A DNA stretch of 64,000 nucleotides from Stenotrophomonas maltophilia. GTDB lineage: Bacteria > Pseudomonadota > Gammaproteobacteria > Xanthomonadales > Xanthomonadaceae. Location of the stretch: the NCBI RefSeq assembly GCF_039555535.1, contig NZ_CP154630.1:2059001-2123000 (forward strand), in the 5' to 3' direction. A program made the position numbers and the translations under genes. Positions 43,843-51,707 of this stretch are shown here, in pieces; within the stretch, counting starts at the first letter, position 1; each line of letters begins with the position of its first letter. The notes beneath the pieces are model-generated. The model was not told the DNA's origin. It did not search any database and was given only the letters and a program-made list of their open reading frames with translations.

Positions 43843-44913
43843 ATGAGCGCTGTCGTCCGTCCGTCCCTGTTCTCTCCGTACCGCTGGGTCTCGCCGTCGC
43901 TGTTCGATTTCTGGGCGGGCCAGCTCAATCCCCTGTGGACACTGCGCGAGCCAATGGCCCGCCTGGTCCGGCGCGAGCCGGCCGGCGAGGGCGCGGCGAC
44001 CCTGGTCCTGCGCACCAACCGGCACTGGGCTGGCATGCGCGCCGGCCAGCACGTCACCCTGGGCGTCGAGATGGAAGGACGCCTGTGGCAGCGCAGCTAC
44101 AGCCCCACCGCGTTGGGGCCGCGCGAGCTGGCCATCACCGTCAAGGCGGTAGACGGCGGCCGGGTCAGCCAGCATCTGGTCCACCATGCGCGGCCGGGCG
44201 AACTGTTCCGCCTCGATGCCGCCTTCGGCGAGTTCCATATGCCGGCCGCCGCCCCAGTGCTGCTGCTGGCCGCCGGCAGTGGCATCACGCCGATGCGCAG
44301 CCTGCTGCGTGAGGCCTGCCAGCGCCCGCTGGCGGCGCCGGTGGACGTGTTCTACTGGGAGCGCACCGCGGCCCATCTGCAGTTCCGTGATGAACTGCAG
44401 GCGCTGGCCGCGGCGCAGCCGAACCTGCGCGTGCATCTGCTGACCACCCGCGACGGCGAGGTGCCGGCCGCGCGCATCGATACCCACGATCTGCAGGTCG
44501 CGGGCGATGACACGCCGCTGGCGCAGCGCCACGTGCTGGCCTGCGGCCCGGATGGGTTCGTCGCCGCTGCACGTTCGCGGCTGGCGCAGCAGGTCGCCGG
44601 CTTCCAGGCCGAAGCCTTCACCCCGCCGGCGCCGCTGGGCGATGCCAGCAGCGAAGGCGAGGTGTCGCTGACGCTTGCGCGCAGTGGCCGCCAGTTGAGC
44701 GTGCCGCGTGGCCGCTCGCTGCTGGAAAGCCTGGAAGCGCATGGCATCAAGCCCAGGCACGGTTGCCGCATGGGCATCTGCAACACCTGCACCTGTGATC
44801 GCGTCAGTGGCGCTACCCGCCACCTGCGCACCGGCGACCTGCAGTCCGACTCGGCACAGCCGGTGCGGATATGCGTGAGCGCACCGACCACCGACCTGAC
44901 CCTGGATCTCTGA
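43843..44913 (+). CDS. desC: Ferredoxin-type oxidoreductase, electron donor to the desaturase (DesC-like)
   Basis: A 356-residue three-domain flavoprotein. An FAD domain (LWQRSYSPTALGPRELAITV) and NAD(P)H domain (APVLLLAAGSGITPMRSLLR, HVLACGPDGFV) are followed by a C-terminal [2Fe-2S] ferredoxin domain with CRMGICNTC (three cysteines) and a fourth in RICVSAP. It moves electrons from NADPH through FAD and the iron-sulfur centre to the desaturase coded next to it. MSAVVRPSLF at 43843 is preferred to an upstream methionine lying inside the operator. The next gene starts 11 bases after its stop with AGGA, so they form one operon. Confidence 0.9.
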   Translation: MSAVVRPSLFSPYRWVSPSLFDFWAGQLNPLWTLREPMARLVRREPAGEGAATLVLRTNRHWAGMRAGQHVTLGVEMEGRLWQRSYSPTALGPRELAITVKAVDGGRVSQHLVHHARPGELFRLDAAFGEFHMPAAAPVLLLAAGSGITPMRSLLREACQRPLAAPVDVFYWERTAAHLQFRDELQALAAAQPNLRVHLLTTRDGEVPAARIDTHDLQVAGDDTPLAQRHVLACGPDGFVAAARSRLAQQVAGFQAEAFTPPAPLGDASSEGEVSLTLARSGRQLSVPRGRSLLESLEAHGIKPRHGCRMGICNTCTCDRVSGATRHLRTGDLQSDSAQPVRICVSAPTTDLTLDL

Positions 44914-44924
44914 GGACGCCTGCC

Positions 44925-46073
44925 ATGACCCGCGCTACCGACCGTGCCTTGAGTACTGCCGAGATGCATGCCTTCGGCGAGGAGCTCGACGCGATCCGCG
45001 ACCGTGTGATCGGCAGCCTTGGCGCCTCCGATACCCGTTACATCCGCCGCGTGGCCGCCGCCGTGCGCTGGTTCGGCGTGGGTGGCCGTGGCCTGCTGTT
45101 CCTGGCGGCGTTCTCGCCGCTGTTCTGGATGCCGCTGCTGTGGCCGGCCGCGATCACCGGCACGCTGCTGCTGGCGTTGTCCAAGATCCTGGAAAACATG
45201 GAGCTGGGCCACAACGTGATGCACGGCCAGTTCGACTGGACCGGCGACCCCAAGCTCAATGGCAACACCTACGAGTGGGACATCGTTGCCACCGCCGACA
45301 ACTGGCGCAAGACCCACAATTTCCGCCACCACACCTACACCAACGTGCGCGGCATGGACGATGACATCGGCTACGGCCTGCTGCGCATCTTCCCGGAACA
45401 GCGCTGGAAGCCGTTCTACCTGCTGCAGCCGATCATCGCGCCGATCTTCGCGCTGCTGTTCCAGTGGGGCGTGGCCGCGCAGGACCTGCGCCTGGGCCGT
45501 TGGCTGAAGGGGCGCATGAGTGCGCGTGCAATGTGGCTGCAGACCCGCCCGGTGGCACGGAAAATGGCCCGCCAGGTGCTGAAGGACTACGTGTTCTTCC
45601 CGCTGCTTGCCGGCCCGTTCTTCCTCACCGTGATGCTGGGCAACATGGTGGCCAACGGCCTGCGCAACATCTGGACCTACGTGATCATCTTCTGCGGCCA
45701 CTTCACCGCCGAATCGGAAACGTTCCCGAAGGAGTGCCTGCGCAATGAATCGCGTGGCCACTGGTACCTGCGCCAGTTGCGTGGTTCGTCCAACATCAGC
45801 GGCGGCTTCCTGATCAACGTGCTGTCGGGCAACCTCAGCCACCAGATCGAGCACCACTTCTACCCGGACCTGCCGGCCAACCGCTATGCGGCCATTGCCA
45901 AGGAAGTGAAGGACATCTGCCACCGTTACGGCCAGCATTACAACAACGGCTCGTTGCCGCGCCAGTTCGGCCAGGTGGTCTGGCGCATCCTGCGCCACGC
46001 GTTCCCGAGCAAGCCGCGCCGCCTGCCGATGTCGGACATCATGTCCGCACCGGCGTCGGCCAACGCGGGCTGA
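44925..46073 (+). CDS. desB: Membrane acyl-CoA fatty acid desaturase (DesB-like)
   Basis: A 382-residue di-iron desaturase in the inner membrane. Three histidine boxes are complete: HNVMH (His96-), HNFRHH (His131-) and HQIEHH (His306-), the last in the HxxHH form followed by FYPDLPANRY. Four hydrophobic segments surround them (LLFLAAFSPLFWMPLLW and others). DesB-type enzymes insert a double bond into saturated acyl-CoA made from exogenous fatty acids, fed by the DesC reductase. It is the second gene of the operon controlled by the divergent repressor. The regiochemistry cannot be read from sequence. Confidence 0.92.
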   Translation: MTRATDRALSTAEMHAFGEELDAIRDRVIGSLGASDTRYIRRVAAAVRWFGVGGRGLLFLAAFSPLFWMPLLWPAAITGTLLLALSKILENMELGHNVMHGQFDWTGDPKLNGNTYEWDIVATADNWRKTHNFRHHTYTNVRGMDDDIGYGLLRIFPEQRWKPFYLLQPIIAPIFALLFQWGVAAQDLRLGRWLKGRMSARAMWLQTRPVARKMARQVLKDYVFFPLLAGPFFLTVMLGNMVANGLRNIWTYVIIFCGHFTAESETFPKECLRNESRGHWYLRQLRGSSNISGGFLINVLSGNLSHQIEHHFYPDLPANRYAAIAKEVKDICHRYGQHYNNGSLPRQFGQVVWRILRHAFPSKPRRLPMSDIMSAPASANAG

Positions 46074-46078
46074 TCGAC

Positions 46079-46414
46079 TCAGCCCGCCTTCGCCAGGGCC
46101 GCCTGTTCGCGGTCCAGGCGGCGCAGGAACACCTGCATTTCCTTGCGTGCCTGCTGGTCACCCTTGCTGCCGGCCACGCTCAGCCCGCGTTGCCACGCCT
46201 CGCGCGCCGCCTGCGGTTGGCCACCGGCAAGCCAGGCTTTGCCGAGCAGTTTCCAGGCGGCCGAGTACTGCGGATCAAGCACCACGCAGCGGCCCAGGTG
46301 GGTGGCCGCGCGGACCGGGTTGCCGGCATCCAGCCAGCCCTTGCCCAGGCCGAAGCGCAGCAGCGCGCCGTCCTTGCCGTTGGCAAGCATGCATTCCAGG
46401 GCTTCGATGTTCAT
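46079..46414 (-). CDS. Small TPR-repeat protein
   Basis: A 111-residue protein made of two to three tetratricopeptide helices pairs: [40 protein letters not shown] and AWLAGGQPQAAREAWQRGLS. It ends in a charged helix (MQVFLRRLDREQAALAKAG). There is no signal peptide. Its start shares a base with the stop of the flavin reductase (TGATG), so it is the last gene of the sodA operon. Similar small TPR proteins occur beside many oxidative-stress genes, but the partner is unknown. Confidence 0.8.
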   Translation of the reverse strand: MNIEALECMLANGKDGALLRFGLGKGWLDAGNPVRAATHLGRCVVLDPQYSAAWKLLGKAWLAGGQPQAAREAWQRGLSVAGSKGDQQARKEMQVFLRRLDREQAALAKAG

Positions 46415-46989
46415 CAGCGCACCTCGACCAGCAGTTCGGTGGGGCCTGGCTGGAAGCGGCCGCGATGGAACAGCAGCGGCGCGCCGCCGTTCTCGTGCGC
46501 CTCGATGATGCGTCCGGCCAGCAGCAGGTGATCGCCCACCGGCCACATCGCGTGGCGGGTACAGGTGAGATGGGCGACCGCACCGGCGATGCGTGGTGCG
46601 GCGTCCTCGTCATCATCCAGCAATGCCAGGCCGTCGAAGCGGTTGCGGACCTGCGGATCGGCGAAGCGCCGGGCCAGCGCTTCCTGGTCGGCTGCCAGCA
46701 CGTTGATTGCAAAGCGGGTGGCGCGCTGGAAGGTGGACAGGCTCTGTGCGTGCAACGCCAGGTTCCACAGCACCAGTGGCGGCTGCAATGACACCGGCAC
46801 GAACGAATTGATGGTCAGGCCGACCGGCTTGCCCTGTGCATCGCGCGCGCAGACGATGGCCACCCCGGTGGGGAAGTGACCGAGCAGCCGCCGCAGTGCA
46901 CGCGGCGGCATCTCGACCGACGGCACCGGCGCCGGGGCGGGGAAGACCCCCGCCCACGGCCCGGCGTACGGCAGTGTCTCGCCGCTCAT
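46414..46989 (-). CDS. Flavin reductase-like domain protein
   Basis: A 191-residue FMN-binding split-barrel protein of the flavin reductase family. Typical phrases are [40 protein letters not shown] and [20 protein letters not shown]. Such enzymes reduce FMN or FAD with NAD(P)H and often supply monooxygenases; none is coded nearby. It overlaps sodA by four bases (ATGA) and the TPR gene by one, so it is produced with superoxide dismutase. A role in reducing flavin or iron centres under oxidative stress is a guess. Confidence 0.88.
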   Translation of the reverse strand: MSGETLPYAGPWAGVFPAPAPVPSVEMPPRALRRLLGHFPTGVAIVCARDAQGKPVGLTINSFVPVSLQPPLVLWNLALHAQSLSTFQRATRFAINVLAADQEALARRFADPQVRNRFDGLALLDDDEDAAPRIAGAVAHLTCTRHAMWPVGDHLLLAGRIIEAHENGGAPLLFHRGRFQPGPTELLVEVR

Positions 46990-47615
46990 GAGGCCCGGGC
47001 CTGGCGGTAGCGCCGGCCGACCTCGGCCCAGTTGATGATGTTGAAGAACGCACCGATGTAGTCGGGGCGGCGGTTCTGGTAGTGCAGGTAGTAGGCGTGT
47101 TCCCAGACATCCAGTGCGAGGATCGGGGTGTTGCCGGACAGGCCAACGGCTGCACCCATCAATGGGCTGTCCTGGTTGGCGCTGCTTTCCACCTGCAGGC
47201 GGCCATCGCGATCGCTGGTCAGCCAGGCCCAGCCGCTGCCGAAACGGGTCTGCGCGGCCTTGGTGAAGGCGTCCTTGAAGGCATCGAAACCGCCGAGGTC
47301 GCGGTCGATGGCCGCTGCCAGTTCATCGTCGGGTGCGCCACCGCTGGCGCTGAGCACGGTCCAGAACAGGCTGTGGTTGGCGTGGCCGCCGCCGTTGTTG
47401 CGGATCGCGCCGCGCTGCGCTTCGGGCACGGTATCGAGCTGGGCGATCAGTGCCTCGACCGGCTGATCGGCGAGGCCGGCCTGTTCGATGGCGGCATTGA
47501 GGTTGTTGACATAGGTCTGGTGGTGCTTGCTGTGGTGGATCTCCATCGTGCGCGCATCGAAGTGCGGCTCGAGGGCGTCGTAGGCGTAGGGGAGCGGGGG
47601 AAGCGAGTACGACAT
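46986..47615 (-). CDS. sodA: Manganese superoxide dismutase
   Basis: A 209-residue Fe/Mn-family dismutase. Metal ligands are His in [20 protein letters not shown], His in [11 protein letters not shown], and Asp and His in [20 protein letters not shown]. The residues that separate Mn from Fe enzymes are of Mn type: [20 protein letters not shown] closely matches E. coli SodA, with the glutamine in the second shell. It removes superoxide in the cytoplasm. [10 protein letters not shown] at 47615 has GGAGA upstream. It heads the operon sodA-flavin reductase-TPR. The nearest manganese uptake genes lie about 4-9 kb to the left. Confidence 0.95.
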   Translation of the reverse strand: MSYSLPPLPYAYDALEPHFDARTMEIHHSKHHQTYVNNLNAAIEQAGLADQPVEALIAQLDTVPEAQRGAIRNNGGGHANHSLFWTVLSASGGAPDDELAAAIDRDLGGFDAFKDAFTKAAQTRFGSGWAWLTSDRDGRLQVESSANQDSPLMGAAVGLSGNTPILALDVWEHAYYLHYQNRRPDYIGAFFNIINWAEVGRRYRQARAS

Positions 47616-47757
47616 CGAAGCAATCTCCGTGGGGAAGGCCAGGGGGCTGGCCGTGGGGAGATCGTTATCGCACCTCAACATTGGTTGAGGTCAAGGGTCA
47701 TGGATGGAAGGCGTGCGCTCCCGGCGCTTTGACTGTTCAGCGAGGGCGCGGGCGGAT

Positions 47758-47839
47758 GTGCGTAGCCGGGACACGCCGTGAACCCATCCATGGGGGCTCG
47801 ATGGCGCCATCCATGGCGCCAACGGTCCCGGCTACGCAC
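47758..47839. repeat. Long composite palindrome
   Basis: GTGCGTAGCCGGGAC at 47758-47772 pairs exactly with GTCCCGGCTACGCAC at 47825-47839. Inside it lie smaller dyads (CCATCCATGG and GGCGCCATCCATGGCGCC). The outer arm contains CGTAGCCGGGAC, so it may be a larger GTAG-headed relative of the SMAG family. Confidence 0.7.
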
Positions 47840-47916
47840 ACCCCCCCACGCTGGATAGCTCCCTGCGCCGGCGCGGAGACGGAGTCAAAGGCAAGAGCAG
47901 GAGCAAAAGCGGAATG

Positions 47917-47979
47917 GTAGTGCCGGCCGCTGGCCGGCATACAGGCAGGGTCGGGTTGCCGGCCAGCGGCCGGCACTAC
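47917..47979. repeat. SMAG/REP dimer (GCCGGCCGCTGGCCGGC type)
   Basis: GTAGTGCCGGCCGCTGGCC starts at 47917; the inverted copy ends CTAC at 47979. It is almost the same as the dimer at 24796-24859 and lies just after the thioredoxin-fold lipoprotein gene. Confidence 0.85.
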
Positions 47980-47996
47980 CAGAACCCGAGCCTTCA

Positions 47997-49517
47997 TCAA
48001 CTCAACCAATCCTTGCAGGCACCATCCACCTGGTCACCGCAGGCCTGCTGCATCCGCTGCTGCAACCGCGCCAGCGTCTCCGCACCTTGGTGCTTGCCGC
48101 TCCACGCCTTCAACTGCCCGGCCAGGCGCTCGAAGCGTTGGCGGGTGCGCTGGTGGTAGCCCGACGGCTGTGCCTCCAGTTCGGCGATCAGCGAGGCGGT
48201 CGCCTGCTCGATGCGTGGTGCATCGTCCGGTGCCAGCTTCAGCAGGCCTTCCACATACAGCACGCCCCACTGCACGCGGGTTGCCGGGCCCTGCGCGCCG
48301 TCGTAGGCGCGCTTCAGCCACTCCAGCGCACCGGCGGTGTCGCCGCGCTGCTCGGCCAGTTCGGCCAGTTCGGGCATGTAGTAATAGGGCTGCTCGCTGC
48401 GCTTCAGTTCCGCCAGCAACAGCGACTCGGCACCGGCGTCGTCACCGACCTGGCGCAGTGCGTAGACCGCGCTGCTGATCGTGGCCTGGCGCGCATGCGC
48501 ATCAGTGGAGGCCGCGTCTGCAGCAGCCACGCGCTGCTTGACCCGATCAACCAGCGCGGCGGGCAGTACACCCTTCGGCTGCTGCTGGCGGGCAAGGGAT
48601 ACTTCGGTCAGCGCACGCGACAATGCGTCGTCGGCGCGGTCGCCGCGCTCGGCGTCTGCGCGCTCCAGCGCGACGAGCAGCTGCTGCCCCAGCGTGTTGC
48701 TGGTGGCCGGCCCTGCACTGGCCTGCTTGACCAGCTGCGCGCCTGCATAGCCCAGCAACTCACGGTTGCGGCGGACTTCGGCCGGCTGCGCCAGCACGGC
48801 CTGCAACAGTTCACGCACCTCGGTGGGCGGTGCATCCGGCTTTTCCGCAGTAGCCAGTGCCAGCAGGGCTAAGCGGCGCTGCAGGGCGGCATCCGGTGCG
48901 GTCCTGGCAAGCTGGCGCAGCACGTCGGCACTCTTGCGCTCGCCGGCCAGGCGATTGGCGTCCACTTCCCAGCCGTAGTCGCCCAGCACCTGCCAATCCT
49001 CGGCGGCCAGCCTGTCCGGCGTGGCGAGCGCGGTGGCCAGCGTAGCGGCGACCGCGCTGCGACGGCCGGCGGCCACGGTCAGTGCACGGGTCAGTTCGGC
49101 GGCGTCGTTGCCACCGGCCACACGGGTGATTTCGTTACGCTCCGGGTCGAGCACGATCAGGGTCGGGTAACCACGCACGCCGAAGCGCTCGCCCCAGGCC
49201 TGCGCACCTTCCTCGTCGCCATCCAGATAGACCGGCACGAACTTGCCGGTCAGCGCGATGAAGGCGGGGTCCTTGAACAGGCCGGCCTTGAGCTGGTTGC
49301 ACGGCGGGCACCAGACCGCGCCCCAGTACAGCAGCACCGGCTTGCCGCTGTCGGCGGCCTCAGCGAAGGCATCGTCCACATCGCCCTGGCGCCAGGCGAT
49401 GGCGGTGGCTGGCGCGGGTGCCTCGGCCGAGTTGGCGGTGGAAACCGGGGCCGGGGTACAGGCGCTCAGCGCCGAAGCCAGCAGCAACACGGAAAGCGCG
49501 ACGCGCATCGGCAGCAT
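47997..49517 (-). CDS. Thioredoxin-fold lipoprotein with long helical C-terminal domain
   Basis: About 506 residues. A signal with lipobox SALSAC (Cys20 lipidated) puts it in the cell envelope. Residues ~40-160 are a thioredoxin domain: VLLYWGAVWCPPCNQLKAGL holds Cys70 and Cys73, and FGVRGYPTLIVLDPERNEI the cis-proline. The remaining ~340 residues are helical repeats, TPR/SEL1-like (LAELAEQRGDTAGALEWLKR), of unknown role. The two-part form suggests a periplasmic reductase or disulfide carrier held by a protein-binding scaffold. The start could be 49517 or 49508; both give the same signal. It appears monocistronic. Confidence 0.85.
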   Translation of the reverse strand: MLPMRVALSVLLLASALSACTPAPVSTANSAEAPAPATAIAWRQGDVDDAFAEAADSGKPVLLYWGAVWCPPCNQLKAGLFKDPAFIALTGKFVPVYLDGDEEGAQAWGERFGVRGYPTLIVLDPERNEITRVAGGNDAAELTRALTVAAGRRSAVAATLATALATPDRLAAEDWQVLGDYGWEVDANRLAGERKSADVLRQLARTAPDAALQRRLALLALATAEKPDAPPTEVRELLQAVLAQPAEVRRNRELLGYAGAQLVKQASAGPATSNTLGQQLLVALERADAERGDRADDALSRALTEVSLARQQQPKGVLPAALVDRVKQRVAAADAASTDAHARQATISSAVYALRQVGDDAGAESLLLAELKRSEQPYYYMPELAELAEQRGDTAGALEWLKRAYDGAQGPATRVQWGVLYVEGLLKLAPDDAPRIEQATASLIAELEAQPSGYHQRTRQRFERLAGQLKAWSGKHQGAETLARLQQRMQQACGDQVDGACKDWLS

Positions 49518-49636
49518 CTCGAAGGGCAGGGTGACAGGCCATTGTAGGAACGACCGGGGAGCCTGCTGATTCAGTTTGCTCATGACGGGCGTGCTGCAGG
49601 GCATGACGCCCACCGGGCATTACCGGGCGGATGCCT

Positions 49637-50086
49637 TCAGGCCGCTGCCCGCATCATCTGCTGATACACCAGCCCATTGAACTCGCCGACATCGCCGTCC
49701 CGCACGAAGCCGTAGCGCCGGTAGGTTGGCACTGCATTGAGCGAGGCGCGCACGGTCAGGACCGGCTCGCGCACCAGCGGCAGCACCGCCTCGAACAAGG
49801 CATGGCCGATGCCCTGGCCCTGGCAGGTGGGATCGACGAACAGCATCGCAAGATGCCGGCCTTCCTTCAGTTCGATCACACCGACGATACGGTTTTCGTG
49901 TTCGGCCACCAGGATGTGGTTGTCGCCCAGCAGGCGTGTGCCGAAGGCATCTGCCGCAGCGATACTGCCGAAGGTGGCAACGCCGGTTGCACTGAGCGAG
50001 GGCGCGACCGCCGCGTTGAATGCGGCCAGGCACACCGCGCTGATCGCGGGCAGGTCATCGGCGTGGGCAGGGCGGATCTTCGGCAT
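49637..50086 (-). CDS. GNAT-family N-acetyltransferase
   Basis: A 149-residue acetyl-CoA-dependent transferase. The GNAT core is clear: IRPAHADDLPAISAVCLAAF at the start, IVGVIELKEGRHLAMLFVDP (strands 3-4) and the acetyl-CoA-binding loop CQGQGIGHALFEAVLP (Q/RxxGxG/A form), then ASLNAVPTYRRYGFVRDGDV. The substrate is unknown. ATG at 50086 has GGAAGAA upstream. A very long upstream extension of the frame crosses the next gene on the other strand and is not coding. It is divergent from the luciferase-like gene. Confidence 0.9.
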   Translation of the reverse strand: MPKIRPAHADDLPAISAVCLAAFNAAVAPSLSATGVATFGSIAAADAFGTRLLGDNHILVAEHENRIVGVIELKEGRHLAMLFVDPTCQGQGIGHALFEAVLPLVREPVLTVRASLNAVPTYRRYGFVRDGDVGEFNGLVYQQMMRAAA

Positions 50087-50152
50087 GCAGTGTTCTTCCC
50101 GTGGTGGGCGGCGCGTCATCGTTGCCGCATGCCTGCACGCTAAGCTGCGGGC

Positions 50153-51088
50153 ATGAGTGATTTCAATCCCGCTTACGCTGCCCTGTTTCCGCAACAGGGC
50201 CTGAGCCTGGGCCTGATGACGCCCGTGGCAGCACACGGGCTGGCCGATCTGGGCGAAGCCAGGCGCATCGCGCGGCTGGCCGATGACCTCGGCTTTGCCG
50301 CGCTGTGGACGCGCGACGTGCCGTTGATGGTGCCGCAGGGACCAGATGCGGCAGCCAGCGCGCTGGACGATCCGTTCCTGTGGTTGGGCATGCTGGCTGC
50401 CGCAACCGAACGCATCGCCGTTGGCAGCGCAGCCATTGTGCTGCCGTTGCGCCATCCGCTGCAGGCGGCGAAGTCGGCGTTGAGCCTGGACCGGATCAGC
50501 GACGGACGCTTCGTGCTGGGCCTGGGGTCGGGCGATCGGCTGGAAGAGTTCGCGGCATTCGGCGAAGACCTGGAGGGCAGGGCGGCGACGTTCCGTGAGC
50601 GTTGGTCGCTGTTGCGTGCCGCGCTGTCCCCCGATGCGGAGGAACGGGCTTCGGTGCGGCAGGCCACCGGCGGCTTCGATGTATTGCCAGCGCCAACCAC
50701 GCGCATTCCGATGCTGGTGGTGGGTACCGCGCGACAGAGCCTGCAGTGGATCGCGCGCGAGGCTGAAGGCTGGGCCACCTATCACCGCGAAGAGGCCGCG
50801 CAGGAGGGACGCATCGGCCTGTGGCAACAGGCGCAGGCGCTGCAGGGCGGACCGGCCAAGTCGTTCGTGCAGTCGATGCTGCTGGATCTGCAGGCCGATC
50901 CGCAGGCGCCGCCCGAGCCGTTGCCGCTGGGGCTGAAGGTCGGCCGCGTCGGCCTGCGCGACTACCTGCACCGCGTGCACGCGCAGGGCGTGGCGCACGT
51001 GATGTTCAACCTGGTCGACAACGGGCGGCCGATGGACGCGGTGCTGCGCGAGATTGGAGAGCACGTGCTGCCGCATATGCTCCGGTAG
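50153..51088 (+). CDS. Luciferase-like (LLM class) flavin-dependent oxidoreductase
   Basis: A 311-residue TIM-barrel protein of the bacterial luciferase family. Typical signatures are LADLGEARRIARLADDLGFA, LWTRDVPLM, AATERIAVGSAAIVLPLRHP, SLDRISDGRFVLGLGSGDRL and MLVVGTARQSLQWIAREAEG. It should use reduced FMN and oxygen or F420-like chemistry; the substrate is unknown. No flavin reductase is adjacent. The stop codon TAG at 51086-51088 is part of the GTAG of a repeat element. It is divergent from the GNAT gene. Confidence 0.88.
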   Translation: MSDFNPAYAALFPQQGLSLGLMTPVAAHGLADLGEARRIARLADDLGFAALWTRDVPLMVPQGPDAAASALDDPFLWLGMLAAATERIAVGSAAIVLPLRHPLQAAKSALSLDRISDGRFVLGLGSGDRLEEFAAFGEDLEGRAATFRERWSLLRAALSPDAEERASVRQATGGFDVLPAPTTRIPMLVVGTARQSLQWIAREAEGWATYHREEAAQEGRIGLWQQAQALQGGPAKSFVQSMLLDLQADPQAPPEPLPLGLKVGRVGLRDYLHRVHAQGVAHVMFNLVDNGRPMDAVLREIGEHVLPHMLR

Positions 51089-51152
51089 GTGTCCACCTTG
51101 GTGGACACGCTCTATCGCTGCCACCGCTGCGCTCGCCGGGCATGGCCCGGCG
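51085..51152. repeat. SMAG-like hairpin carrying the upstream gene's stop codon, plus a second stem
   Basis: GTAGGTGTCCACC-TT-GGTGGACAC at 51085-51108, a perfect nine-base stem headed by GTAG. The last three bases of GTAG are the stop of the luciferase-like gene. A second REP-like stem, GCCGGGCATGGCCCGGCGCC, follows at 51133-51152 without GTAG. Confidence 0.7.
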
Positions 51153-51224
51153 CCACCCGCCGGTGTCCGGAATGTTCGCATCTGCGTACCATTCGCATTT
51201 GATATCCCGATGCCGGAGCCCCGT

Positions 51225-51554
51225 GTGACCCAACGTTCCCCCATGCACCCGACCGGACGCCTGTTTGCCGCGGTCGCTTTCATCGAAGCCGTGACCTGGG
51301 CCGGCCTGCTCATCGGCATGTGGATGAAGTATGGCCCCATGGCCAACGTGGCGCTGGTGAAGTTGTTCGGGCCTCTGCACGGCGTGGCCTTCCTGGTGTA
51401 CGTGGCAGTCACCCTGTTCGCAGCGGTGCGCCTGCGCTGGCCGTGGTGGGCCAGCGCCCTGGCACTGCTGGCAGCGATCCCGCCGCTGGTGACGCTGCCA
51501 CTGGAATGGTGGTTCAAGCGTCGCGGCCTGCTGGGCCTGCGTGCAATGCGCTGA
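51225..51554 (+). CDS. Small membrane protein of the DUF3817 type
   Basis: A 109-residue protein with three membrane helices: LFAAVAFIEAVTWAGLLIGM, LHGVAFLVYVAVTLFAAVRL and WWASALALLAAIPPLVTLPL. The order, the FIEAVTWAGLLIGMWMKY phrase and the KLFGPLHG motif fit the DUF3817 family, whose role is unknown. GTG at 51225 is preceded by GGAG at ideal distance; ATG at 51210 and 51243 are alternatives. It precedes the siderophore operon but is separated from it by 153 bases with a putative iron-regulated promoter. Confidence 0.78.
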   Translation: MTQRSPMHPTGRLFAAVAFIEAVTWAGLLIGMWMKYGPMANVALVKLFGPLHGVAFLVYVAVTLFAAVRLRWPWWASALALLAAIPPLVTLPLEWWFKRRGLLGLRAMR

Positions 51555-51589
51555 ACCCACTGTTGCGCGCCCATTCAAGAGAATGGGTA

Positions 51590-51620
51590 TCAAATGCAAA
51601 TACGAGACGTTATCATTTGA
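51590..51620. promoter_or_regulatory. Putative Fur-controlled promoter of the siderophore operon
   Basis: TCAAATG at 51590-51596 and CATTTGA at 51614-51620 are perfect inverted repeats flanking an A/T-rich centre that includes GTTATCATTTG, a Fur half-site-like stretch. It is 88 bases upstream of the first siderophore gene. It fits iron control but matches the Fur 19-mer only partly. Confidence 0.45.
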
Positions 51621-51707
51621 AAGTGGCGTCCGGTCCTGAGCAGGGCCGGTGCCGGGTGGGGCGCGCAGGTGCGCCCGGCCATCCTTTCCTGTTACGGCTG
51701 GTGTTTC

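Larger units (their letters stand above)
47616..47996. other. Gap between sodA and the lipoprotein gene, filled with repeats
   Basis: About 380 bases without a gene. It holds the sodA promoter region on the left, a long palindrome at 47758-47839 and a SMAG dimer at 47917-47979. The sequence CTCAACATTGGTTGAGGT (about 47673-47690) is a local dyad near the sodA promoter and could be a regulatory site. Confidence 0.5.

Noticed and set aside
49637-51574. A 645-residue reading of the GNAT gene with a long N-terminal extension
   Set aside because: The extension lies opposite the luciferase-like and DUF3817-like genes and has no domain; a good ribosome site precedes the internal start at 50086.
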